From Taxawa tesnikishii (nom. ined.) (taxonomy: Eukaryota; Ascomycota; Dothideomycetes; Dothideales), in assembly GCA_030247885.1 (NCBI GenBank), contig JAPDRO010000010.1, forward strand, positions 682,001-746,000: a stretch of 64,000 bases of DNA, read 5' to 3'. The notes under the pieces were generated by a model. That model saw only the letters and a program-made list of their open reading frames with translations. It ran no database searches and was not told the origin of the DNA. The translations under genes and the position numbers were made by a program. Below, piece by piece: positions 29,333 through 38,257 of this stretch (positions are counted from its first letter, which is position 1; the number at the start of each line of letters is the position of its first letter).

Positions 29333-30992
29333 TCAAAACTGACCCGAAACTCCACTATCATACCCTGCGCTCGCCACAGCCGTAGCGTAGGAGTAAAACC
29401 CCTGAAACAACGTACACTGGCCTGCCTCGCTTCCACCAACGACACTCTGAAACCCGAATCCAGCGCACGGAGCTTCGTCGTAGTTTACACACAGATTAAA
29501 GCAAGCTGCAAAATCCGACAGAGAAGTCGTAGCGATTGGGTCTACCACGTTCACTGAGCTTCCACAGTAGACCTCATATTCGCCATAGTGACCTGGAGTG
29601 CAGCCGTTGGTGAAGACAGCGGTGACAGTCTCAAACGTGGTTGTGGTGGTTGTTCTTGTTGCGATATCTTCTTCGACGGTTGTAGTGCTCATAGACGTGA
29701 CTGTGACGGTGGAGATGGGTGTGCTTGCTATGATTTGTGTGGTTCGGGGTGGGAGTTCGCTTGTGGACGTGGTTGTGGTAGCGGAGAGGGTTTTTGTGGT
29801 TGTGGTTGTTGAGGATGCATATTTTGTGGTGACGGTTGTGCTTACTGGATTTGTGATTGTAATGGTGGAGGTTATCGTCGTAGTTAGTTGGCCAGTTGAT
29901 GAACATGCTGCTGGAATGGTGGTGGTGGTGGTGGTATCGGTCCTGGAAAGAGTGATATGGGCTGTGGAGGTGTGAGGGTGGACGAATACTGAGCATGCTT
30001 CGGAGATGAGGTCGCATGCGAAGATCTGTAGTTCCTTTGGGAGGTTGCTGATGGCGCATTTCATAGAAGATGAAGTTGTTTTTGCACTCGTGGAACCGGT
30101 CGTAGCTCGCGGGAGTACGTTATTCCATAAGCGACGCGGATCGACGAAAATGTGCCACGGCGATAGCTTTGTAGATGACTCCATGTCTCGTCTGAACTTG
30201 AGTGCTTCTGCTGTGGTCTCTCTGGCTGTGACACTGCGTGAACGATTAAAACAGTCCGATCTGAGCATCATTTCGTGCTGCAAGCGAAGTGCCTAGTACA
30301 CTGAGATCGACTGTAGACTTACACATCGTATGTAAAGACTGTCGTGGATGTGGATGTGTCTGTTCTCGTATATGTAGTTTGCACCACGGTAACGATGGTT
30401 GTTGTCTCTGTAGCGGGTGTGGTGGTGTCCTGGATGTGCGAAAGTGTTAGAAACATACTAGGCTCATACTTTGGTTGGGTAACATTCTTGTACCGTAACG
30501 GTCGAAGCTGATGCTGTTACAACAACGGTAGAAGTCGAACCAGATATTGTCATAGTGACTGTGGTCGTGCTTGCTGTGACGGTTGTGGTGCTCGTGAATA
30601 CCGAGCCTCGAATTGTAGAGGTCCTTGTCATCGTCGTCGTGCTCGGTGATGGTGTCTGTTGTTTGTCAATTGCGGATTGACCCAATTAGCTCAGTGAGGC
30701 GCGCCTTTTTACAGCTGCCCGTTGTGACGGTTCTAGTCTTTAGGCCGGTCGAGGCAGTTGATGAGATAGTCTGGGTAACATCATGAACCCCAATAAAGGT
30801 GGAACAAAATGACGATGCTTTCAAGGCAACTAGAACTGCTTCGCATGTAGCGACGTTGTTTCTTTGCTTCAATTTCTGACTGGGTGCGCTGTCGAGTTGA
30901 GATTTGGCGCGAGAAGTCAAGCCTGCATTAGCACGTGGGGCTGCGGCAAGGAAGAACAAGACGAGTATCAGTAAAAGCTTAATAGTACCCAT
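29333..30992 (-). CDS. Secreted Ser/Thr-rich surface protein with apple/PAN-like C-terminus
   Basis: The start at 30992 opens a textbook signal peptide (MGTIKLLLILVLFFLAAAP, cleavage near ANA-G). The mature part is dominated by Thr/Ser/Val repeats in several exons (TSTTTVTASTTTVTMTISGS; TETTTIVTVVQTTYTRTDTS). The C-terminal Cys-rich region (NGCTPGHYGEYEVYCG; ACFNLCVNYDEAPCAGFGF; CTLFQGFYSY) resembles apple/PAN-like domains of fungal wall proteins. A clear intron joins PTK to DTTTPATE (about 30477-30440); one near 30700-30660 and one near 30325-30290 are less certain. No GPI signal is evident. Role is probably adhesion or wall structure (inference). Transposon Z1 has TA duplication overlapping the A of the start codon, so its own promoter is now beyond 32842. 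Confidence 0.75.
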
Positions 30993-30993
30993 A

Positions 30994-32840
30994 ACGTAGT
31001 TCACCACCGAGCGGCCAACCACCACCGAGTGGCCCACCCCACTAAAGTTGCGTCTATTACATGTCTATTACCTCCGCACCACTACACTCTGCTGCAATCT
31101 GCCAGGCACTACAGTACTATTCAGAAGCGTCGCTATCGCCTGGATCTACTATTTCTGCAGTGCAGGTGCGCTTGTTGTGGCCAGTCTTGCCGCAACGCCC
31201 GCAGTGCCTCTGCGCGCGCGCCCTCTTTGCAGGCTGTTCAGCTGCCTCCTCACCACCACCCTCCTTCTCAGCAATCAGATCCAATACGTCGCCTACTGCA
31301 AGGCTCTCCTCTGTGCGAACATACTTCCTCTTGCGTTTGCGCTGCTCTGTTGCTGCCTCTATTGCCTTGCGAAGACCTGCGATTTCCCTGGTCTGCAACA
31401 CTGAATTATGACCTATGATAGCTATGCCTTTGGCAAGCGAATTGACAGCCTGCAGAAGAGGTGAAACAGGCGATTCTCTGTGCTGTTGTATGCGCTCGCG
31501 GACTAGTGTTGATTGGGCCTCTATCTCCTGCAGGTTGCCTGGTGTTTTGGATTCCCATAGGGTGGCCTCTACCGGTGGAGGTGTTGGCGTGCGAAGCACC
31601 ACATCAAGCTTCGATAGCACTCGCTCTGGGTCGTGGGGGACCAACCCAGCGCCTCTGAAGCTTGCCTGGATATTCTCCTTTGTGATTGCCTTGTCGAAAG
31701 CGATATGAAAGGCTGGCAAGAAGCTCTCTTTCTTGACTTGCGTGACTGAGTACCGTGACCAGCTGTCAATCTCCGTGTAGTACGCCCGCTTCAGGGGGCA
31801 AAACAGCCCACGTCAAGCGGCTGCAACAGGTGCGATGAGTGTGGAGGCATGCAGAGAACAACAATCTTCTGTTCCTCACAGTACTTGTGGAAACTGTGAC
31901 TATTGTGGCTCTCATGGCCGTCCACAATCAGTAGACGATACATTCCTATAGTACGCCCCTTTGTATGCGCGTCAAAGTGCTTTAACCACCTGATAGCAAG
32001 CTCATTTGACGTCCAGCCGTTAGGGCTAGTCTCGATAACCCAATCACGAGGCAGGCCTGGGTACCAGCTTGATATGAGGACCTTGCCGCCGAAGATGATA
32101 AAGGGTGGGATAGCCCACCCACTAGCGCAGATGCCCTGGATGATTGTAACCCACTCCCGGTTGCCCGGCTGTATCTTCTTTGGATTGTTCCGCTTCTCAG
32201 TGCCTGTGAAGACCATATGAGCGTTTATCACGCCCATCATGAAGCCTGTCTCATCAAAGTTGTGTGTGTCTTCATCCAGGATGCCGTACTTCGCCTTTGT
32301 GTCCTCTACAAGCTTGAACCAGGGCGCTATAACGCGTGCATCTTCGTTCAAGGCTCGCTGACGATCGTATGGACGGCTGCGTCGAAGCTTGATATCGTCG
32401 ATACGCGTCTTGAACCTGTCTACCCAGTTCTTGCCAACGGGCCCTTTCCCACGCGCGGCGCGTAGATCATTGGCCATTTCTCCGACCATAGTCCTTGTAG
32501 CGCCTATCCCTCGCGCATCTAGCTCAAGTATGCGTCGCACAACTGCGTCCTCTTCTAGGCTACTAAGGTTCCTGCAGTTGGGCTGAGTATCGCGTCGTGA
32601 GAGGGTTCCGTCGCGTCGTCGTCTTAGCGTCGTTCGGGGACGTCAAACGCTCTGCTTGCGTGTCTCGTAGTATCTGGTGTCTTGGCTTGGGTAGCCTGGA
32701 TAGCAAGGGACAGTGTGCCTTCGTTGTAGGTCTTCTGCGCGTTACGTGGTGGTGGCATTGTAGGCAATAGACATGTAATAGGCAAAGGTTGGTGAGGCGG
32801 GCCACTCGGTGGTGGTTGGCCGCTCGGTGGTGAACTACGT
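30994..32840 (-). mobile_element. Fot/pogo-like DNA transposon Z1 (zinc-knuckle subfamily)
   Basis: TA at 30992-30993 and 32841-32842 flank ends ACGTAGTTCACCACCGAGCG, each with CACCACCGAG(C/T)GGCC twice. Length is 1847 bp. The paired-word layout is as in the other families but the words differ entirely. The insertion point is directly in front of the start codon of the surface-protein gene. Confidence 0.93.
31117..32758 (-). pseudogene. Fot-like transposase with CCHC zinc knuckle, two frameshifts
   Basis: The start is MPPPRNAQKTYNEGTLSLAI. After a frame change near 32630 (one C short in a C run) come the DNA-binding half (VGKNWVDRFKTRIDDIKLRR) and the catalytic motifs HNFDETGFMMG, LIVDGHESH and LQPLDVGCF. 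A second frame change near 31797, again one C short, precedes ENIQASFRGAGLVPHDPERV. The C-terminus is Lys/Arg-rich and ends with CGRCGKTGHNKRTC, a canonical CCHC zinc knuckle, not the AT-hook of the A elements. Except for the two single-base losses the gene is complete. Confidence 0.88.
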
Positions 32841-33111
32841 TATCCAAACTGTTGGATCTTTGAGACAGACGCTTAGTCTCTTGGGAACTGTTTATCTTAA
32901 CGGACGCAAGGTATTCTTGTCATCTGGAGAGCGCAAAAGAAGTAAGAGAGGAAGGGATTACTTAATTCTTACGTCGAGGAAGAGCTCAGCTAGCCACGGC
33001 CATCGTCTACGCGACTGCCCTATAGGGCGCGCAAACCGCTCACCCCACCCGCCTCAAGGGACAAATCACGGATAGCAAGTAGCGATTGCCTACAGTGACT
33101 CCACAAAAGTA

Positions 33112-34959
33112 ACGTAGTCCGCGGGGATGTGGGTCACGCGGGGTAGTGGGTCAACGAATCTCTACCCTTTCAACTCCATTAATTATCTGCGCATTGCAAC
33201 CATAATACAATCAGAATCAGAGTCGCTGGGTAGGTTCTCAAATAGCTCGTCTTCCTCCTCCTCAGTTATTTCTTTCGCCTTGCACTTACGTGGCCGTCCA
33301 CGAGTCTTTTTCTTTGCTGTCTCCGCTTCTGCTACCTTCGCTATCTCGAGTACTTCTTGCGTACTAAACACGAACTTCCCTTTCAATGCAACTCGCTTGC
33401 CCTTTGTTCGGGCCTTTCGAGTATTGAGAAGCCTCTCCTGTTCTTCTACCTGCTTGCGTAAAGTGATAAGCTCGCTGTGCGTCGATTCAAAAGCGCGAGT
33501 CATACGCTCCGTATACCGCTTCGCCGGAGATGGAACGTCCTGGATAGCCTTTATCGTGGAATTGAGTAGCGCGTTTGCTTCACGTAGTTCAGTGCCGTCT
33601 GGCGGTGAGCTACAGAGTAGCGACAGGTCTAGATCGAGTTGCTGGGGTGGTGTATGCGGTGGTGAAGCGGCTGGAGTCGTCCTAGAAGGTAGCTTTTCAA
33701 GCACAGATATCGGGCTTAGCGGTACTAAACCAGTACCGCGCCACCCAGCGAGAATGTTGCGAGTAGTAAGCGCCCTATCCCTTGCGCGGATGCACATCTT
33801 AGTCCATTCTACGCGCGATATGCGACCAGAATCGACACGCAAAGTAGCATTAGTCTCCGAGGCTAGCGTACGCTTTAGCGGCGCAAAGACGCTAACATCA
33901 AGCGGTTGAAGGATATGCGAACAATAAGGTAGTAGTATCATTAAGTCAATTGCATTCTGCATATAGAACGCAATTACCTTGCCAGTAATATGGCTACTGT
34001 GGCCGTCCATGATTAGTAATCTCCGAGTTATAGGGTCCTCTGGCCGTATCAAAGGCTCGAACACGGTAGTCAGCTACTCGTAACCGTAGCTATCGGACGT
34101 CCAGCCGCTGTTGCTAGTCGAGAACCTCCAGTTTGGAGGCGTATGTGCAGGTATCCATGTAGTATTCGTGTGTTTCGCCTTGTAGATCAACAAGGGTGGA
34201 ACAGCCACGCCGGCTGCGCTTACGCACTCGATTGCAGTTATCCATTCTTGCCTGCTAATGATCTGCTTCCAACTACTGTCCTCACGTATGTTGACCAATG
34301 CTCTTGATGACTGACTCGCTCCGACTGCGAAGCCGGACTCGTCCATGTTGTAAACGTGCTCCGGCGCATATTGGTTCTGTATCCACATCTCCGTTACCGC
34401 GTCAAACCACTTCTTTGCGTTCTCGTAGCTCGTCGCTCTGAACCGTGCGCTATCAATCTGACGCGTCCAGATGCCTGCGATCTCAGGATGACGAGCCTTG
34501 AAGCGATCGAGCCAATGCTCGCCAACTGGTCGAAGAGTTAGGGCGGAAGCCTTGGAAAGCTGGACGCGTCCGCGTCGTATCTCCTCAGCCATTTGTAGAG
34601 CCAACGCAGGCGAAGCGGGAATCCGGTACGCGTAAGACGTGTAATCCATCGTACTAACGTCTTTTCTTCCGGTATAGAAAGGAGCTGCTCATCTTGGTGC
34701 GCTATAGCGCGTGAAGTTCGTCCAGACATGCGATGCTGTAGCGTTGTGTTCGGGACCTTGAATGCGAGGGCAGCCTTACGAACTGATGGGTATTCGTTGT
34801 TTTTAACAGCAGAAATGGCCTTCTGGATATCCTCTTCCGTATAAGCCTGTTTACTAGGTATAGAAGTACTCATGGTAGTTGGTAGTAACGGTAGAAGATT
34901 GGAGGTTCGCGTTGTAGTGACCCACTACCCCGCGTGACCCACATCCCCGCGGACTACGT
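33112..34959 (-). mobile_element. Fot/pogo-like DNA transposon A6 (GGGTCA subfamily)
   Basis: The element has TA at 33110-33111 and 34960-34961. Ends read ACGTAGTCCGCGGGGATGTG with the words GTGGGTCA/GTGGGTCAAC (left) and GTGGGTCAC (right) repeated twice around GCGGGGTAGTGGG. Length is 1848 bp. It belongs to the A group by protein sequence but has its own terminal word. It abuts the 5'-truncated LINE at 35013. Confidence 0.93.
33183..34873 (-). pseudogene. Fot-like transposase, one frameshift and one nonsense codon
   Basis: It begins MSTSIPSKQAYTEEDIQKAI with the usual helix-turn-helix. The frame changes after ITRLTRTGFP (about 34620), continuing ASPALALQMAEEIRRG and GEHWLDRFKARHPEIAG. At 34073 the conserved YEWL is YE-stop-L (TGG to TAG). 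The second part holds LLIMDGHSSHITGKVIAF, HILQPLDVSVFAPLK and the tail KKTRGRPRKCK with an acidic end. All catalytic Asp residues are still present. The two lesions make it inactive. Confidence 0.9.
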
Positions 34960-35012
34960 TATCCGTGATTTAGCCGAAGCTGCCATCGCCAGCCTTGTAT
35001 ACCACGAGTTGA

Positions 35013-36319
35013 GGGCACAAAGAGTGGCAGCACAAGCCATCATTAGCAGCTTCCGAACGGTAGCCCTCCCGATTGCAGAAGCAGAAGCGGGTATACGATC
35101 ACTCCGTCAGCGACTCCACAACCAGATGCTTCGGTTCTGGATCGGCATACATGGCCTCAACATGTCCCACCCCCACTACAAGCTAGCGAGGCGGACTAAG
35201 ACGCTCAAGAGGTTCATCTCTCCTCTGAGGAAGGCGGCCATCTTCAAAGAGCTGAAGACAAGGGACATAGAGCCAATAGACCCTTTCACTTGTGCCCCGT
35301 GGACGGGAAAGCCGAAGGTGGTCATGCTGGATCATCAGCAGGCAAAGGAGGCTGCCCAGGTGCGGGACCCGAGGACGGTCGACGTGTTTACCGATGGATC
35401 AGTCCGTAAGGGCCACGCAGGCGTAGGTATATGGTCAGCTACGCACGCTGTGTCGCGCACTACGGATGAGGTCGCGAGAACCAATGTCCACCTCACTGAA
35501 CTAGAGGCCATTCGAATAGCAACCAGCTCACTAACCGAAACCACTCTACGATGGCCAAAGGTCCGGATATTCACGGATAGTAAGGCAGCGCTTCAGAGCA
35601 TAGAGCGACAGAAGAGGAACGGTAGTCAACGCATCGTTAGGGAGATCATACAAAACATCGAGGGGAAGAACGTGTCCCTACACTGGATCCCAGGCCACGA
35701 AGGCATCGAAGGAAACGAGAAAGCCCACGAGCTAGCTCAGAGAGCCACCGAAGACGATGCACAACCTCCAGAAGGCAGCGGTAGGAGGCCGATCTCAGTA
35801 GTGTACGTGGAAGGGAAGGAGAAAGGGTTCAAGCCTAGTGTCGATCCATTGAAGAACTCCACAACAGGCAAGTACACGCGGAAGCTGGACAAAGCACTAC
35901 CGGGCAGACATACAAAGCTACTATATGACAAGCTGAGCAGAGTCGAGGCTGCGATCCTGTCACAGCTACGCACAGGAAGATCACGACTGAACAGCTATCT
36001 CTCGAAGATAGGAGCAGCGGAATCGGACAAGTGCGAATGCGGAGCGACGGAGTCAATTCCTCACTATCTGTACGTATGCCCAAGGTGGAGGCAACAACGG
36101 AGGAGCATGAGAGAGACGCACGGCGATAGATACGGAGATCTGTCCTTCGCCCTTGGGGGATACTCAACCTTCACGCAGAAGGGGAAAAGGGTGGATGGAG
36201 ACATCAAGAGGTGGATGCCGGACCTTGAAGCAGTCAAAGCGACAATCACCTTCGCAAGAGCCACGAGAAGACTCGACTACGTGCCCCCGGAGATAGGCAC
36301 ATCTCAGCCCTCGCAGTAA
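35013..36319 (+). pseudogene. LINE ORF2 3' part: RNase H domain and Cys/His C-terminus
   Basis: The open frame encodes the end of a LINE ORF2: a connecting region, then an RNase H domain with FTDGSVRKGHAGVGIW, LTELEAI, IFTDSKAALQS and WIPGHEGIEGNEKAH, which carry the DEDD-type acids and the final His. It ends with a CxC...H...C cluster (CECGATESIPHYLYVCPRW) common in Tad-clade elements. The frame runs upstream into transposon A6 by chance (from 34934). There is no reverse transcriptase or endonuclease, so it cannot move itself. This copy keeps the Trp of GVGIW that is a stop in the longer copy. Confidence 0.88.
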
Positions 36320-36678
36320 AGCTGCGAGAAGCCTAACAAATCTTATTCAGTATACGCAGCACCATCGGCACACCAACTCACGAAGAAACGGCAGAACCAA
36401 ACAGCAGCCTCCGGCGAGTGCTCGGCCCCCTTAGGAAGACCACGACGCGAAGAATCGCCTCCGCGGAGGAGGCTCTCATACTAACCAGACAGGTCAACTG
36501 CCCTTTCTTCATTTTCTTTCCTTTGTTGCGGATGGTAGCTTTACGTCAGGTGTTTCCAGACGTTGCTTAGTTATCAGTTGTTTGTGGCTTCATGGGTACG
36601 CGTATCTTGTCATTGGCGCGGCGATTCGGTTAGCGATTAGTAATAGCTCCTACCCTCTTCAGGGTCCATAGCTTCAAG

Positions 36679-36706
36679 AATCAATCAATCAATCAATCAA
36701 TCAATC
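36679..36706 (+). repeat. AATC tetranucleotide tail of LINE L1
   Basis: Seven tandem AATC units follow GCTTCAAG directly at the LINE 3' end. The related copy at 58290 ends at the same place with AACC units. The tail is therefore a feature of the element. Confidence 0.8.
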
Positions 36707-36842
36707 GACCAGCCACTTTGCCACCTTGCTGCGCAGCGAACACATGTTGTATTGAGTCGAAACTCGACAGACTATGGCGTCGACAGACAATGACATTTGA
36801 ACTTTGCGATCTCGAGTGTGTGCATGAGTTGTAATGCGACGT

Positions 36843-37850
36843 TCAGAATATGGTGTACCAGCCTTCAGCGCGAATCACAGCCTCAACTCGCTCCTTCATC
36901 GACACAACACAGTTGTGGATGGTTTCTGGCTCGATAGTTGACCACGCATGTACCAAAGCATCTTCCATCCTTTCGGCAATCGAATCGTCGGATCCTGACC
37001 AAGTTTCAGCGTCTGGATAGAGCTGGTATAGCCATTCCTTCAAGATCGCCCACACATGCTCAACTGGATTCAGATCCGGTGAACACGGAGGCCAGCTTTC
37101 CAACAACACGACCTCCATCTTGCGAAGCCAAGCCATCGTCTTGTTGACCGTATGGATTGGAGCATTGTCTTGCTGAAAGGCCATAGGTGGCTCGTCAAAC
37201 TGGGCCAGCGTGTAGCTAATTGTGTCAAAGTACGATTCAGCGGTATACCCTTTCCTTGCTGCAGTCATACCTCGTCGCATGACCATCAAGTCGGATTTCT
37301 GATCATTTCATATACTAGCCCATACCACAACACGTATATCCCTACTTTTGTTGCGTGTTTGCACTCTGTTGTAGTCGTATCTCTCGCTAATCTTGCGAAA
37401 CACCCATCGGCGTTTGTGACCCGCCCCACGTTCAACCGAACACTCGTCTGAAAAGATGACCCTTGACCATTGAAACGCGTTCCAGTGCTTGTGGTTTTCG
37501 GTCTAAGTTAACCTCGATTGCGCAGTCTTTGCGGTCAAAAGAGGTGACTTTGCTATCCATTTTCCGATTTTAGTTGCTTGTATAGTTCGCTGTATAGTTT
37601 TGGTGCTAACATCTAGGTGGAGCTCGCATTTGACTGTCGCGTACGTCGCAAAGGGTTCTTTTGTATATACTGTAGGATACGTCGATTGTCGCGATCTGTA
37701 AGCTTCTGTGGACAGCCAGGTCGTTTGTGTGATTCTCCACGTGGACGGCTAGCTGCGTTGTTGACTGTGTCGTGAACAGTGGAATAGGGCAGCTTGAAAT
37801 CATGCTCGATTTTTGCGTATGTATCAGCATGGTTTCTCGCTAAAACCATC
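36843..37850 (-). mobile_element. Divergent Tc1-like element T4, broken
   Basis: The minus strand encodes a Tc1-like transposase of a different family from T1-T3. The N-terminal piece (37849-37613) has LPYSTVHDTVNNAASRPRGE and CPQKLTDRDNRRILQYIQKN. A degraded centre includes the first catalytic Asp in FSDECSVERG near 37450. The 3' piece (37289-36843) has MAFQQDNAPIHTVNKTMAWL, LLESWPPCSPDLNPVEHVWA and a GWYTIF end. Several frame changes separate them. I found no inverted ends, and the 3' side runs into unassigned sequence next to the LINE tail. Confidence 0.82.
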
Positions 37851-37865
37851 TGGCCACGCGTGTAT

Positions 37866-37997
37866 GGACTAAGTTCCTTTTTTCTAGGGCAGAGATCGCA
37901 TTCTGCATATTAGCTTCATTATAAGCGAGTTTATTAGGTATAGAAACATTCATGGTGGGCACTAGTGATGATCAAATATGAGAGAGTCGCGTTTGCT
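37866..37997 (-). repeat. 5' end relic of a Fot-like A element
   Basis: The minus strand from 37953 encodes MNVSIPNKLAYNEANMQNAI and SALEKR, the start of an A-type transposase (compare MDVPTPNELAYTEADIQDAI). The untranslated leader (CCACCATG context, GCGACTCTCTCATA) also matches. It breaks off into T4 on one side and before the outer terminal block on the other. Confidence 0.75.
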
Positions 37998-38257
37998 TGT
38001 GAAAATTCATCTGTTCAGTGTCCACCACCGCTGTTCAACATCCTATGCGCCTGCCTTTCAACAACTGGGCGCTCCACACCACACCCTATCTGCCCAGGGG
38101 CTCGGACCTAACCTCATCGAAGGTGCCGGTGATGTGAGTGATCTGAGTGAGATCAAAGCACAGATGCACTGCCAACTCCGTTGCGGAAGCCAACGTCGGG
38201 CCAAGATGCTACTTCAAAGAAGCACTGGAGCGTTCATCACACAAAGCCGTGCTTCTT

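Larger units (their letters stand above)
35013..36706 (+). mobile_element. Tad-type LINE, 5'-truncated copy L1
   Basis: From GGGCACAAAG near 35013 the sequence matches the 3' third of the LINE at 58290-63456 at high identity, including about 370 bp of 3' UTR. It ends in a run of AATC tetranucleotides (about 36679-36706) in place of poly(A). The sudden start is typical of incomplete reverse transcription. The 50 bp between transposon A6 and this point are not LINE. Confidence 0.9.

Noticed and set aside
29598-29975. Val/Gly-rich plus-strand frames opposite the surface-protein gene
   Set aside because: They are the antisense of Thr-rich repeats and have no start context or family similarity.
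34934-35012. The long open frame from 34934 as a genuine fusion gene
   Set aside because: Its first codons lie in the terminal repeat of transposon A6 and in unassigned flank; LINE similarity starts only at about 35013. The fusion is a chance read-through.
36676-36706. Independent AATC microsatellite
   Set aside because: The same position in the second LINE copy also has a tetranucleotide run, so it belongs to the element.
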